Assembly (NCBI GenBank): GCA_015680685.1
Contig: MNCI01000125.1
Coordinates: 167,583 to 231,582 of the forward strand
Length of the DNA: 64,000 bases
Origin: Gnetum montanum
Taxonomy: Eukaryota; Streptophyta; Gnetopsida; Gnetales; Gnetaceae
Direction: 5' to 3'
Shown here piece after piece: positions 12,600 through 25,195 of this stretch. Under the pieces are notes generated by a model, which saw nothing but the letters and a program-made list of their open reading frames with translations, had not been told where the DNA came from and searched no databases. Each line of letters starts with the position of its first letter. Position 1 is the first letter of the stretch. Made by a program: the position numbers and the translations under genes.

Positions 12600-14711
12600 T
12601 CATTTTATTATTTCTTCAAAATTTTCCAATTCTTAAATATGTTTTATATTTCTTGTTATATTTATTTTCTTTTATTTTAATTTTATCTTTTCTTGAGTAA
12701 TTTCCTTTATTTTTTACGGATGTTTACTATGTTTTTATTAATAATGTTGCTAGTTATGATGTAGAAGTCAACACCATGTGTTGGGTCTTATGTTATTAAA
12801 ATGATTGGGTAAATAATTGTGTAAAGCAATGAAATTACATCATCGATCCCTCTGATTTTATAAATAAAATGTCCTTATGATGAAATTAAAATGATTTTTC
12901 TTACATGAAATTAAAATTAACTAATGATCATTATGCCTTGAAGAAAGGGGCAAAGACCAAGTAGGAAAATTGTTAGGTTCTCTTCTTCAATTTTTTTGAG
13001 ACCTGTGACTCCTCATGAAATGTATCATTACTCCTACTATCAACTATAGAGGAATTATCTCCTTATAAGGTGTGGTTCCCAAAAAAAAAAAAACAATAAT
13101 AAAAAAACAACAAGAATTCAAAGCACACCTCTTTGAAGAACTCTTAGGATATGAGTATTGGTTATGGGGCTAGAAAGATATGTTACCCATGCTTGAAGGT
13201 AACCTTCTAACTAAGGTTCAAATTTCTCCCTCAATAATCTCTAAAACTACTTCCTTATTCTCTTTTCCTTATCTTTTTGAAGTCATGCTCATTCTTTGTG
13301 GTTGTTGTAAACTTATGATGATAGGAAAGAATGAGCACATCAATGTGAGGTGACTATTAAAGGTATGGACTTGATTTGAAACTCGGTCATCTTAATGAAA
13401 ATTGACATCAGAACATATTTCAGACATAGTAATGTACCTCACATCCTAATCTCTACAATACCTTATCATCTCGTTATTCACCTCACTACTACATGCAATT
13501 ATGTACCTAATGGTTGTATATAGTATAGTGGAGGATCCCAACTATAGAGATTGTGTATTTTTTGGAATAATGGCATGATCTACATTTAACTTCTAAAGGT
13601 ACTCATGGACATATATAGAAGTGGTTACATGAAGACATTATGGTAGGAGCCTACTTTAGGAAGGATCCACTTGAATGAATTTTTTTGATTATGACTCTAA
13701 ACCAAAACATCACATTCTCAAAGATATCATGAGAAACCTCTCTAACTCTATGCATGATTTCAAGACTCTTTTCATTGATTTTAATCAATTTTAATACTTT
13801 TATATACTTTTATATTGAACTATTCTTCAAATTATATATATTTTGATTATCATGTGAACTAAACATTTACTTTTCATGTTTGGAAACTTGTGAGCTTCTG
13901 AAGTTGAGCTCATTTTTCATGGGGGTTCAGGATGTAATTGTAAAACTTTTTCTAATAATCCTTTTTTGAACATTATGGTAGCTAATAGTAAAATAATAAA
14001 AATGACTTAAACAACTTAAAGATTTTAGTTACCTCGTAGCCTTGGGAACTTTATTTCGTAATCATCTTAAGCCTAAATGCTAATTTTTTTTGAATTTTTA
14101 GCTAACTGAGGATCCTTGAAGGATTAATCATTAAAAAAAAATTACCAAAACTAACATTTATCCTTTGGTGATTACAAACAATGTTAAAAGGAATACCTAA
14201 GGTTGAAGGTCTTTTGTAAGGCAAGGAAAAGAGGCCAAGAGAAGGATAAAGGAGGATATGTCTATGGAAAAATAATAGCACATACAAGGATTAAAGCTCA
14301 AACATCACATGTTTACTAGACCCATGGGATGATAAGGAGAAATTTTGGTTGATCCTTTAAAAATGTTTAACATAAAAGAGATGACCCAACATAACAACAA
14401 AGGTTAACAGAATAGCCATCACTAGCAACATCATGAAGATTCATCATCGGTGGAGTTTTTGAAGACTTATATAATTTTGAAAACTTCAATGTTTGTGTAG
14501 TCCTTTGTGTCATGCTATAATGCATCTACTCAAATAAAATTTTGTAATGTGATACTCAAGATTTGTAATGGTAGCCAATCTAGTTTTTGTCACCCCATAA
14601 TTTTTGTAATGGAACTTCATGCATTTATATATAATGTGAGGATAATTTTTTAGTTAGTTGTGGTGGTATAATGAAACCTAATATGTTAGGTAGATAATTC
14701 ATGAAAATATT
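12600..14711 (+). other. Non-coding 3' internal region of element B
   Basis: There is no recognisable coding sequence. A poly-A run at 13,081-13,093 and the words 'aattcaaagcacacc' (13,116) match the post-integrase segments of C and E. The last 70 bp share 'atgaaacctaatatgtt' with the segment in front of the D LTR at 29,575, which supports B and D as the same LTR subfamily. Confidence 0.55.
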
Positions 14712-15199
14712 ATGAAACATATGTTTTGAAATGTATCAGTTGGCCAAGATATTGCAAATGCTATATTGTAAATGCTACATCATAGATTCTACGTCACATC
14801 TTCATCAACACATCTTATTTGGTTGCTACATCGTATTTGCTATATCATAGATGTTATATTACATCTACTATAACTTAGTTGCATTGATGCATCTTTGTTG
14901 ACATATCCCCATGAATGTAACCATAAGAGTTAATTCATCCCTATCAATGTAGTGTTTATATTTGCCTATAAATATCTGAACACCTACCACATACTTGGCA
15001 CCATTTCGGTCAATAGTATAGTTTAACTCTTATATTTTTACTCTATAATCTTAGCAAATAGCCAATGAGAAGATAAGAAGTTATAAATAATGCTTAACAA
15101 TCTAGAGACTACACTAGTTCCATGCATGGAATTTGACTAGAGTGCATGTGAACACTTATGATTCATATGGTTGGGCATAAAGACTACCCACTACTCATA
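14712..15199 (+). repeat. 3' LTR of element B, internally deleted
   Basis: The copy aligns with the D LTR. The U3 has repeated 'atagatgctat'-type words at 14,745-14,880, a TATA box lies in 'gcctataaatat' near 14,965-14,975, and the end reads CTACTCATA (decayed CTACTCATCA). Between 'caaatagccaat' and 'gagaagataag' (about 15,070) some 450 bp present in D are missing. This explains its short length of 488 bp. Confidence 0.7.
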
Positions 15200-15239
15200 A
15201 AAGATGATCATACTAATGATATGATTATTTTTGAGAATA

Positions 15240-16460
15240 TTAAAAATCATATTTGAACTTTCCAAGGTAGATAAAAAGAAATGATTTTGATTTTTCTTAA
15301 AATTTTTCAAGCCATGGGTTTAATAAATAAGCTCTAAAATTAGTGAGGACATTAATAGATACTTAATCTTCGGATTAATGATGATGATTTAGAGAATCTT
15401 GGGAATCTTGTGGCTCTAAATATTTAGTAATTTCATACAAAATATTAATAAAAAATATTTTCTTAAGAAAATCATTATTCCTTTGGTGAAAAGTGTTCAC
15501 ATCAAGGAAATAACTTGAGAGGGATTCATTATAGCATTTATTTAAGGAGGATTTTAAAATAGAAGAAAGTATCCTTGAAACCATATGGAAAAGGTTTAGA
15601 GAGAACAAAAAAATGAAATTGAATATTTTTGTGGTAATATGAACTCACGAAGTAATGTATAATCATTAGTTTCTCCATAACAGCTCACAAACCATTATCT
15701 AAGAATCAAAGTGATTATTAATGGATGATTGTATTACTTTATAATGTATATAATTTATAAATAGCATAGTTATAATTATCATCTTTGAATCATCAGAAGG
15801 AAATATTTAATAGGAAGCATGAGAAAAAAATGTCAATGTAAATAAATTTTAAATATGTAAAGTCATGAAATCAAGTAGTCATGAATGAAGCTCAAGAACT
15901 ATAGATGGAGCATTTGAACTTGCCCCTAAAATAAGTCAAATGGTAATTATTCTCAAGGTTAAGCTATGAAGAAAAAATTAGAATTTTAAAGAACTAAGTT
16001 CTATGTAAGATAAGAAAATAGGAAAAATGTCCACAACTCAAAGTTTTTGAATGATTTTATAGAGTATAGAATCAATATTAGGTAAACTTGATATGAGTTG
16101 CCAATACTTCTTTTGTGGAAAGTGTTTGCATGAAGAAGGGAGTAAGTGAAGAGGTCTTCATTATAGTAATTCTTTATGGATGACATTACAAGATAAGAGA
16201 GTATTTTCTAAATAATGTGGAAAATGTTTAGAGAGAACTCCACTTAAAATAATAAAATTAAATATTTTTGTAACAATATGAAAGCATGAGGTCATGTAAA
16301 AGAATTAATTTATGTATAACAACTCACAAATAGTTACCTACTAATTGGAATGATTACTCTTTATAAATGCTTGTATTACTTTACAAGGAATATAACTCAT
16401 AAATAACACTACAACAATTATCATCTTTCAATCATTAGAAAGAAGCATCCAAAAATACAA
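15240..16460. repeat. Diverged tandem duplication, two units of about 640 bp
   Basis: Two copies lie head to tail, roughly 15,240-15,830 and 15,880-16,460. Anchor words occur at 15,624 and 16,261 ('aatatttttgt..aatatga'), giving a period of about 637 bp. Other paired words are 'aaagtgtt.gcat' and 'tttagagagaac'. No LTR, primer site or coding frame was seen in it. It lies between element B and element C and could be old host DNA or the inside of an unrecognised element. Confidence 0.75.
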
Positions 16461-16467
16461 TTACTAC

Positions 16468-17290
16468 TGATGAATACATTTGTGCCATCTATCGTGATGT
16501 CGAGTACATGATGTCGGGGTCTAGCTACGATGTTAGGGTATGTACTCTAGGCCTATAAATACCATGCCTAGGCCCTCGTTTTGCATAGTTTTGAAGTTAG
16601 TTTTCAGCTAGAGTAGCGAAGCTCTTGCAGCTTATTTTCCTTTGAGTTAGAATATTTTTTGAGTGCTCACAGAAGGAGTCTAAGTATGTACTATTTCTTT
16701 GTTTGAGCACTGATGTACCTGAGCACAACAGTGTGATGGAAATAAAATGAACTCTTTTGGAAATCCTTGTAGCACTAAGAATAGATTAATATTTTCTTTA
16801 ATGAATTTCATTTTCTTGCTCTTTACTTTAATACATCTGAATTAAGAAATTTATTTCGAGTTCTTAATGAACGCGAGCACAACCACTTTGAGCATTCATA
16901 TAGTACTTGGTAACCTAGCAATGCTTAATGTTTGGTAGCCTAGCAGCATTATATGTGTTCAAGAAAGTGGAATGGTTACTTGTGTTATCCTAGATAGGCA
17001 ATAATGAATTAGATTTTAAATTGTTATACTCTTCATTCTTGTTGTAGGTGATCAAATATATAAAACATAAAATGATAAAAAATCATATACTTCAATTACA
17101 CTTAAGCCATACCCTCAAGCCTCACAAGTGTAGTTGGGAAGACAACAAATTTTCTCAATGCCCATTTCACTTCCTAGAAGAGCTAGTGCATTAGGTAACT
17201 ATAGGTCTACAAAATTCAACTAGATTGTGCATAATACCTTAGTGCTCATCATTGGTTCCATTGGGCATAGGGGTACCTCACTGCTCATCA
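16468..17290 (+). repeat. 5' LTR of element C
   Basis: It starts TGATGAATAC and ends CTGCTCATCA, 823 bp. The TATA box is at 16,552-16,561 (CCTATAAATA). U3 holds repeated 'gatgtcg' and 'acgatgtt' words. The segment 17,243-17,290 contains a 39-bp-offset repetition of 'tgctcatcattgg', so the LTR/PBS junction appears twice. Confidence 0.8.
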
Positions 17291-17291
17291 T

Positions 17292-17311
17292 TGGTGCCAT
17301 TGTTGGGAACC
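17292..17311 (+). other. Primer-binding site of element C
   Basis: TGGTGCCATTGTTGGGAACC follows the LTR end by one base. It is the Athila-type site with two or three changes. A degraded second copy (TGGTTCCATTGGGC) lies 39 bp upstream, at about 17,253. Confidence 0.75.
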
Positions 17312-17459
17312 TTTTTGTTGTTTTGTGCACTATTTAGGACCTAGTGAACTATATTTAACTCATTGGAATGAACCTTAGAATCATATCCTATTATATAATA
17401 CTACAACAACTATTTTTAAACACATTATGATTTTTATTTCGCTAACTAATAATGTCTTC

Positions 17460-19830
17460 TTCTCACAGGAGTGATTAATCATCAAAGACTGATAAAGCTT
17501 ATTAGCCAATGCCTCAGAAATATGAAATTGTATATACTAATCCTAAGGAGTATGTATCAAACTTCATCTTCATCCTGCACCAGGATGGACAGCTATAGTG
17601 TCGTGACATGGAAGACAACATTATGTTGTTTCTTGATCAAGTTGTTCCTGCAATGCTCTACCAAATGCTTACATAATGTGGTCTCTAGGATCACCATGCA
17701 GAGTATATTATGAAAGATACTAATGCTAGGGATTATCATCCCACTAAAGCACACTGTTTGTAGGACTAACAACTAGAACAACACTATGAATTTTCAAAGG
17801 GAAAAGGACTTAACGATTCTCCATTCTTGTTGTACCAACAAGCTAGTGGGGAATCCTTCTCTAGGGATTTTCCATTCAATGAAACTCCTCTCTTTGACTT
17901 CAATGATGGAGGTCAAAATTATAACTTGCACTCCACAATTTACAATCCTAGTTTTGGTAATAAGGGATCCAATGATAAAGAAGGATTCAAAGGGGCAAGT
18001 TAAGATAGGGATGTAGACAAGAAGCAAGATCATGATCATGGCTGTGATCGCTAAAGAGGTGGAAGTAGGCACCATAATGGTGCTAGTTCTTCTTCCTCTT
18101 TTCCTTCATCATAATCTTATTCTTTTGGCTCTAACCATGACTACAGAAGGTGAGACCATGATGGAGGTGATTAAAATGAACAGAATGATCTATAGGACTA
18201 AAATGATTCAAAGGATCATCAAGAAAGGAAGGATCAAGGATGCAGACATTCAAGAGAGGCACATTGCCATGAACAAAGGGGTAGTAGAGGGCATTGTAGG
18301 CACCATGATCAAGGCCTCGATGAGCTTGTACTTGCTACTTGTATGCTAAATATTGCAAAGGTAGTGAAAATTCTAACAAGTCATGTGAATGATAGTTGGA
18401 TCAAATGGTTAGATATGAATGAATTCCTCAATTTGAAGGTAGATATAACTCTGATCCACATAATCATCTTTAAGCTTTCCAAGATGCATGTGCCTTGTAA
18501 AACATAGAGAACGAGTGGCAGAAACTGAAGTTGTTCTCTAGGAAACTTATCAAAGAAGTAGAAAATTGGTATTGGTCCTTAGAGCTAGAATTTATCATGA
18601 GATGGAGTACCAAGCTTGAGTTGTTCAATGATAAATATCAAACATACTCCAGAATGTCCAACTTAAGGAAGAAAATTTAAGGATGGAAACAAGAAAGGCA
18701 TGAACCCTTGGATGTTACCATTAGTTGATACTACACCTTAATGCATAAATTTCTAGGCCATGGTTATTCTTAATTGGATCAACTTTGCCACATAGTAGAT
18801 GGGCTTCAATCAAAAATAAGGAGAACCCTTGGTGTCTATTCGTAGGGGCAACTATCAGATCTAAGTACCCATCAAATACAAAGATTAATAGAGTAGGTTG
18901 TCAAAGAGGATGGTGAACTAAAAAAATGGAAAAGTGCAGAAGAGTACAACCATGATCCTTTCATTCTCAAGAAGGAGGTTCAATTCTGCGATAGTGAGGA
19001 TGAGTCTATATTTGATGAGGGAGTGAATAAGAAAACCTTGCCTTCAAAAATTCCAATCTAAACTTATAGCCAAGGTTAATCAATTATGGAACTCAATGAA
19101 TAATAGATTCCAAGCTATTCTCAAAATTATTGAAGTATCCAAAGAAAATGGTAGTGACCACAAGCACAAGAGGCACAAGAAAGCTAGACGTGCATATCAC
19201 AAAGGTAAGGGAAAGATTGTTGGAATCAAAGAAGTTTTGGATAGTGAATTAGATGATGATCATGGATGTGAAATTTGTCAGTATGAACATCCTAAGGGAT
19301 GTTTCCCCATTGTGTTACATCTACAAGAGTCTAGGATGTATGCCTTATGTCCATGACTTACACAAAGGCAAACCTCTAGAAGGTTATCTTATCCTCAAGG
19401 TAATCTTAGATAACTCCACCAACAACAAATGTATTATCCAAGTGAAGCTTCACTGCAATCGTATGAATAGTATTAATAGTCGTAGTAACCTGAATCATGG
19501 GCGTTGGTACCACCAAGGCAATAATACTCTTACTAGCAGCCTAATCCATATGATTACTACATTCAACAGCCCATGTCTCCACATGACTCCTCCAATCACA
19601 TCTCTAATTTTTAGCCTTACTACCAACCTTCAAATTATTATTAAGCTCATTTGCCACATGAAAGAAGGGATACCACCTTGTATGCTTATCGTCCTCCTGT
19701 CCCTACACATACTCCTCCATCTGCACAACTACCACATGCTCCACCTATGTAGGGTGAACTTCTAGCTCAACCCACAATAACACAATGCTACAAGGGCTAT
19801 TAATCTATAATTAAATCATTAATTAGAGGG
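17460..19830 (+). pseudogene. gag remnant of element C
   Basis: The N-terminal part (17,500-17,760) shows the frame with DMEDNIMLFLDQVVPAML, shared with S and E. A low-complexity Asp/Ser/Arg-rich middle follows (17,900-18,330), then the gag core (18,430-18,900). The nucleocapsid knuckle at 19,267-19,302 reads CEICQYEHPKGC, a C-x2-C-x3-H-x3-C arrangement. The C-terminal part is Tyr/Pro/His-rich (19,400-19,760). Stops and at least two frame changes break it. Homology with A, B and E gives the identity. Confidence 0.75.
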
Positions 19831-19999
19831 GTCGAATGCTAGATCAAAGAAAAGGCCTTTCTTTCGACCTCATAGTCCACCTAAACCCTTTCATACACTA
19901 GCGATTGACAACCTTACTCTTGCCTCTTCCTCCTGTATCTCAAATTCCTTCGAGCATCCTTCAAACCAAAATCTACCTAGAATCCATACTATAATATTG

Positions 20000-20510
20000 A
20001 CTCATACTGTATCTGATTGTATCTATGTAGAAAACCTTCCTAGGAAATTAGCCGATCTTGGAAGTCCTCTAATTTATTTGTAGATTACTAGTAACAAACC
20101 ATGCAAGGCTCTTCTCACTTTAGGTTTTGGCATTAATTTAATCACTCATGAGATGTACACTACCTAGAACCTAACTCTTCTCAAGAAGAGCAACATATGA
20201 TTAGAATTGGTAGACCAATCCATCACTATTTCATTGGAACTGGTAGAAGACATTGTGATCACTATTTGTGAGTTTTCTTATTCTTTCGACTTCCTGGTAA
20301 TTAAAGTGGAGAACTACAAAGGGAATTTTCCAATCATGATGGGAAGGGCATGGCTGAGCACCATTGATGCAAGAATGGGCATCAAAGATCTTTTCCTAGA
20401 AATATCTAAAGAAAATCCATTTAGAAAGATTGAGAAGAAGAGAGTTCCAGGCATCACATACAGTGATATAGGATGCAATTGTGTGCAAAAAATTTGGGTT
20501 GTAAAGTAAG
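20000..20510 (+). pseudogene. Aspartic protease remnant, element C
   Basis: The active-site block at about 20,105-20,150 reads LLTLGFGINLITHEM, where relatives have L-L-D-L-G. The catalytic aspartate is replaced by threonine. The C-terminal half (20,207-20,509) is an open frame with ISLELVEDIVITICEF and FPIMMGRAWLSTIDARMGI. This enzyme would have processed Gag-Pol. Loss of the active-site residue means the copy is inactive whatever its frame. Confidence 0.8.
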
Positions 20511-20619
20511 CATCTATCTTTGCATGTAAGAAATATGCACCAAAAGCATAAATTCAAAGGTATCTATATGTAGTAGCCATAAAGTAGGAGGACACATAGT
20601 TGCTAACTACTAATTTTGA

Positions 20620-21450
20620 AAGTAGCACACTTTGAAGCAAATCATTAAGAAGGAAATAGAGCAACTCCTCAAGGTAGGGTTTATCTATCCAATCTTGGAT
20701 AGTGAGTGGATTAGTCCACTCATAATTGTACTAAAGAAGGATGGTAAATGACAGGTTTGCATTGACTTTAGGTTGTTAAATATGGCAATATTCAAGGATC
20801 ACTCTCCTTTGACATTTCTAGATCAAGTATTACATACCATATCTAGGCATTATTATTATAGTTTCTTAGATGGTTATAGTGGCTACAACCAAATCCAAAT
20901 TGTGCTAGAAAACCAAGCCAAGACAACATTCATGAGTCCTTGGGCAAATTTTTCATACTGTAAGATGTCATTTGGCCTATGCAATTCCCCTGCAACATTT
21001 TAATGCTTGGTCCTTAATATCTTTCAACAAAAAATCAGTGGTGGTGTTGAAGTTTTCATGGATGAATTCTCCACCTATAGAGCTACATTTGAACAAGCCT
21101 TAAACTGACTTAAGTAAGTACTGAAGAGATGTGTTGAGACAAACCTATGGCTCAATTGGCAAAAGAGCCATCTCATGGTCCAAGAAGGCATTGTGCTAGG
21201 GCATCAAATTTCATAAAAATGGATTGAGGTAGACTTAAAAAAAATAAGGGTCATTCAAGGAATAACATGCCAAGAAAAGATCATTAAATATCTTCAATCA
21301 TTTCTTAGACACACTGGTTACTATCAACTTTTTATTGAGAATTTCTCTAAGATTGCAAAGTCATTGGTAGAACTTACAAATAAATATGTATTGTTCATTT
21401 GGACCAAGGAATGTGAAAATACATTCCAACAATTAAAAGAGAAACTCATA
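20620..21450 (+). pseudogene. Reverse transcriptase remnant, element C
   Basis: Family blocks run in order: EIEQLLKVGFIYPI (20,655), WISPLIIVLKKDG and VCIDFRLLN (20,710-20,785), YYSFLDGYSGYNQI (20,850-20,895), FMSPWANFSYCKMSFGLCNSP (20,930-20,995, kept here as a description of blocks), and the catalytic box FMDE at 21,055-21,066. The second aspartate of F-x-D-D is glutamate. The connection block (21,290-21,450) includes FLRHTGYYQLFIENFSKIAK. A few stops interrupt an otherwise nearly continuous frame. Confidence 0.88.
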
Positions 21451-21870
21451 GAAATACCAATTCTATGAGCACCAGATTATTCTAAACCATTCCATATCAT
21501 GATAGATGCAGCTAAGTATGCTTTGGGAGCCATACTCATGCAGATGGATGATAAGAAACATCCATATTATATCCACTACATGAGTTGAAGCATTGTGGGA
21601 GTATAGTTAAATTACACCACCACAAATAAGGAATTAATGGAAGTGGTGTATGCACTAGAAACATTTAGACATTATGTGTTAGGTTACAAAGTATTTGTAC
21701 ATATGGACCATAGTGTAATTCACTTCCTTATGAATAAGTCAATAGTAAGCCCTCTTGCTATACAATGGCTTATGATCTTGTAGGAATTTGATCTTACTAT
21801 GGTAGATTGAAAAGGGACTGAGAATGTGATCACTAACCACCTTTCTCACTTAAGATGGGATAACGAAGAG
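21451..21870 (+). pseudogene. RNase H remnant, element C
   Basis: The frame gives FHIMIDAAKYALGAILMQ, then HPYYIHYMS, then ELMEVVYALETFRHYVLGYK and VFVHMDHSVIHFLMNK, and ends TENVITNHLSHL. The first aspartate (MIDA) and the block E-L-x-x-V-V are kept. Two stops occur near 21,590 and 21,608. In the element RNase H would remove the RNA template strand. It continues directly from the reverse transcriptase. Confidence 0.85.
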
Positions 21871-22059
21871 GAGGAGAGCCCACTCTCTAATCAATTTCCA
21901 AACGAAATCCTCTTTACTAGAGCAATAAATGAACAAAAACTTGAAAAAGTAATATGGTATAATGACATCCTCATATATCTTCTAACTCAAGAGATGCCAC
22001 AAAACTTAGATTTTAGGAAAAAACAACAATTTCTTCATTAGCTTAAATACTTTATGGAA

Positions 22060-23200
22060 ATTAACAGACACCTTTACAAGGTGTGTGCTAATGGCTTGAT
22101 TTTTTGGTGTGTCCCTGACGAAGATCAACTATGCATTTTCCAATATGCTCATGAAGGACCTTACGGAGGCCACTATGTAGGGAGATGCACAACCAAAAAA
22201 TCCTGATGGTAGGATACTGTTGGCCCACAATCTTTAGGGATGCCCGCTAGTTTTTCAAGTCTTGTAAACATTGTCAATGTGATGGGGGGATGATCACTCA
22301 TATGGAAGGTCATCAATAGAGGATTCAACCACTAGAACCTTTTGACATATGGGGCATTGGTTTCATGGCTCCCATCACACCAATGTCTAATGAGAAAGCA
22401 TATATTATAGTAGTAGTTAGCCATTGCACAAAATGTTTTGAAGCAGTAGTCATTACAAATTGCACATCATCCACTACTACTAGATTTATACAACAAAATG
22501 CAAATAGGTTTAGGGGGTGCCATGTTCACTAATTTTTGATAATAGGACTCATTTCATAGATGCCACATTTAGAAAATTAATTCAATGCTTGGGAGTAGAA
22601 CATAAATTAACAACACCTTACCACCCCAAGCCAATGGTCAAGCAAAGGTAACCAACTAAGAGATTACAAAAATATTAACGTGAACCATTAGCAAATATAG
22701 AAAGGATTGGAGCACAAAACTTAATGATGCTCTATAGGCTTATCAATCAACTTGGAAACTTCCTATTGGATATTCTCCCTATGAGTTAGTGTATGGGAAA
22801 CTTCCAACACTCTCAATTCAATTTGAGGTCCTTACACTCTCAACAGATTATGATCTAAACCTTGATCTAAGTTTAGCACAAAGGGAAAGATTGATCAATT
22901 TGAATGTGCTAGATAAAAATTGCTTAGTGGTGGTATCTTTAAATAAGATGAACAAGGCATTCAACAAGCAATGCCATGACCTTAGAATTAGGAAAGTAAG
23001 GTTTCAACTAGGAGATAAGGTCCTCTAGTGGAACCCCCCACATGTACCTCAAAAGCCAAAATTTCAAACATTATGGAAGGGACCTTATATAATTGATCAA
23101 ACCTTTCCATTTGAGGCCATGATAATTTACAAACTTGATAGCCCAAATAAAAATAAATTAGTCAATATCCAACAAGTCAAACCTTTCTTAGAACCAAGAC
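22060..23200 (+). pseudogene. Integrase remnant, element C
   Basis: The zinc domain (22,080-22,290) shows H..H as FQYAHEGPYGGHY and the pair CKHCQC. The core (22,340-22,560) includes FDIWGIGF in place of the usual D-F-M-G and ITPMSNEKAYII, with frame changes after 22,500. The C-terminal part (22,740-23,200) includes YELVYGKLPTL (22,776-22,808), an open frame from 22,789 and 'QLGDKVL'. Both first core aspartates appear altered or lost. It ends near the words 'cttagtcatggg' at 23,268. Confidence 0.8.
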
Positions 23201-23229
23201 TAGCTAGTGTAACTATCATCTCACGTGAT

Positions 23230-25195
23230 GGACACTCACATTCTATTTTTTATATCTCCTCCTTATAACTTAGTCATGGGAGAGATGGCCATCCATGCTA
23301 ACCATTACCATGGCCTCTTAGTTTTTCTACCTTTTTTTTTCACATTTTTTATTTTACAAATTTTTTATTTTCAAATTTTTCTAATTTTATACCATTTTTG
23401 GTACATTTAAATTTTCTTGATTATTTTACACTTATATATTTTACTTTATTTTGTTTCTTGTGTTTCTTTTCACTAAGTGTGATATTTTCTAATTTTTGCT
23501 AATAAATTTGCTTTATTATCATAGGACACAATGTCGCTATTGTTGTTTACTAATGATGGTTAATGTGTGATTGTTGATGCCTAGTTTGTATTTTTGAATT
23601 CTAATGTCTAATGACTTTGACATGGTTTATTTTTCATTGGATAGGTAGTGAGTCCATGTCACCCTAAACCCTAAAGAACTCTATGGTTTTCCTTATTTTG
23701 GGAATTTGAGATTCGTTTTTCATTAAAGAAACTTTTAATCAATTAGTGACCTTGGTAGTTCCAAAATTAGAAAGGATCCAAAGGTTTGTAAAAGGTGTTA
23801 CTTTGAGGGGACTCAATACTCTTTGTACTCTTCTTCTTGCTTGAGTGGTTGAGTGTTTTTTTGTAGACTTCTTACCATTCCATACCTTCAAATGATAGGA
23901 AGAAAAATGATGTTGTTGCATGGTGTGGTTTCCATCATTTAAAAAACACAACAAAAACAATGGGAATTCAAAGCATACCCCTTTAACATGAATAAGTCCT
24001 TGCATGGTGTAGTTCCCATTTCAAAAAAAAAAANTGGTTTTAGTCTGGACTAAGGATGGAACTTCACAGGTCATTTTAATCACAATTCCACAAAGGACTT
24101 CTTATGACCTTAATTTGGAACTCCATTCCACCTTCTTTATCATCCATTCATGCTACCATAACTCACCTCACTTTTGGGTTCTATGTTATGATCTATGTCT
24201 TAGTCTAACATATTGGGATTCTTGAGTGGATTCTTTTGGGTTGGTCCTTAACTTGTCATGATCATTAAATCGACTATGGGGTCCACAGACTCCTTAGTTG
24301 AGGTTATGCCATGGCAAAAAGGTCATGAGCCTACTATGGGAGGACCCACTTGCATAGCTTTTGGCTTGATTATTTAAGGTTCCTTACCTTTGACATCACT
24401 ATAATCTTATATTTTGTATTTTTCATTGTGTAAACTACCTAATACTCCTTAATCTTTCATTGCATTCATCCATTAAATCAATGTTTCTCCATTTTTTTAA
24501 ATTTATGAATTTCAGCATCCTTCTTCTCATGATTTCATACTATTCTTGGTCTTCTAAGCTTTCATTTGATCCTAATTTCATCAAAAAATCCCTTGTATTT
24601 TGAAAGTTTGACCAAAGTCAACCAACATTAACAAAAGTCAATGATGTTCAACAACTATGTCATTGAGGCCTTGTCGATGTAGCTGACCTTGTTGACAAGG
24701 CCCCATCGTCGAGGCCTCATTAATGTATTACAAAAATACTACATATACCATTGGACACTTTGGAATTTTTTGTCATTTGCTCATAACACATGGGGAATTT
24801 TTGTAATTTTTCAAAGCCCAAAACCTTCCAAAGCCCATAACTTTAAAAAGTTTTATCCAAATCACTCCATTTTTTGATCCTACACTTACTAGAGGTAAGA
24901 TCTTTATCATGGGAGCCACAAACTTTAAGGTTTCCAATGCAATTTTCAAATTTTTTTTCTAACTTCCCTAAGGGTTAATAACCTTAATCATACATAAACA
25001 TCAACGTTTTCCAAGTTAACCCTTCTAACAACCTTCAAGATGATGATGAGGCATAAATAGAAATAACAATTAAGTTAATTAAATAAACCATAATCACAAC
25101 TTAGCCAAGTGTAACTACCCTCAAGAATTAATGTATCCTAATTGTTTTTTAGATTACACAATGCTTGGTAATCCATGGTTCTATTGTGATTGCAA
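23230..25195 (+). other. Non-coding 3' internal region of element C
   Basis: No coding frame was recognised. A pyrimidine-rich tract lies at 23,320-23,470. An imperfect direct repeat ('tgcatggtgt.gtt.cca') occurs at 23,917 and 24,002, and a single undetermined base in a poly-A run is at 24,034. The segment 24,640-24,720 ('cgatgtagctgacc...aaggcc') resembles the U3 of C's 3' LTR, so U3-like words also occur inside the element. Confidence 0.6.

Larger units (their letters stand above)
10057..15199 (+). mobile_element. Element B: gag-only retrotransposon derivative, 5' part displaced by A
   Basis: The plus-strand gag begins abruptly at the right edge of A's LTR, continues to about 12,596, and then passes straight into a non-coding 3' segment and a 3' LTR. 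Protease, reverse transcriptase and integrase are absent. The end of the gag block joins sequence like the end of the integrase region of C ('tagtcatgg.gagatg' at 12,523 against 23,272). This indicates an internal deletion of the whole pol. It may have been a non-autonomous copy mobilised by relatives. Confidence 0.7.
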
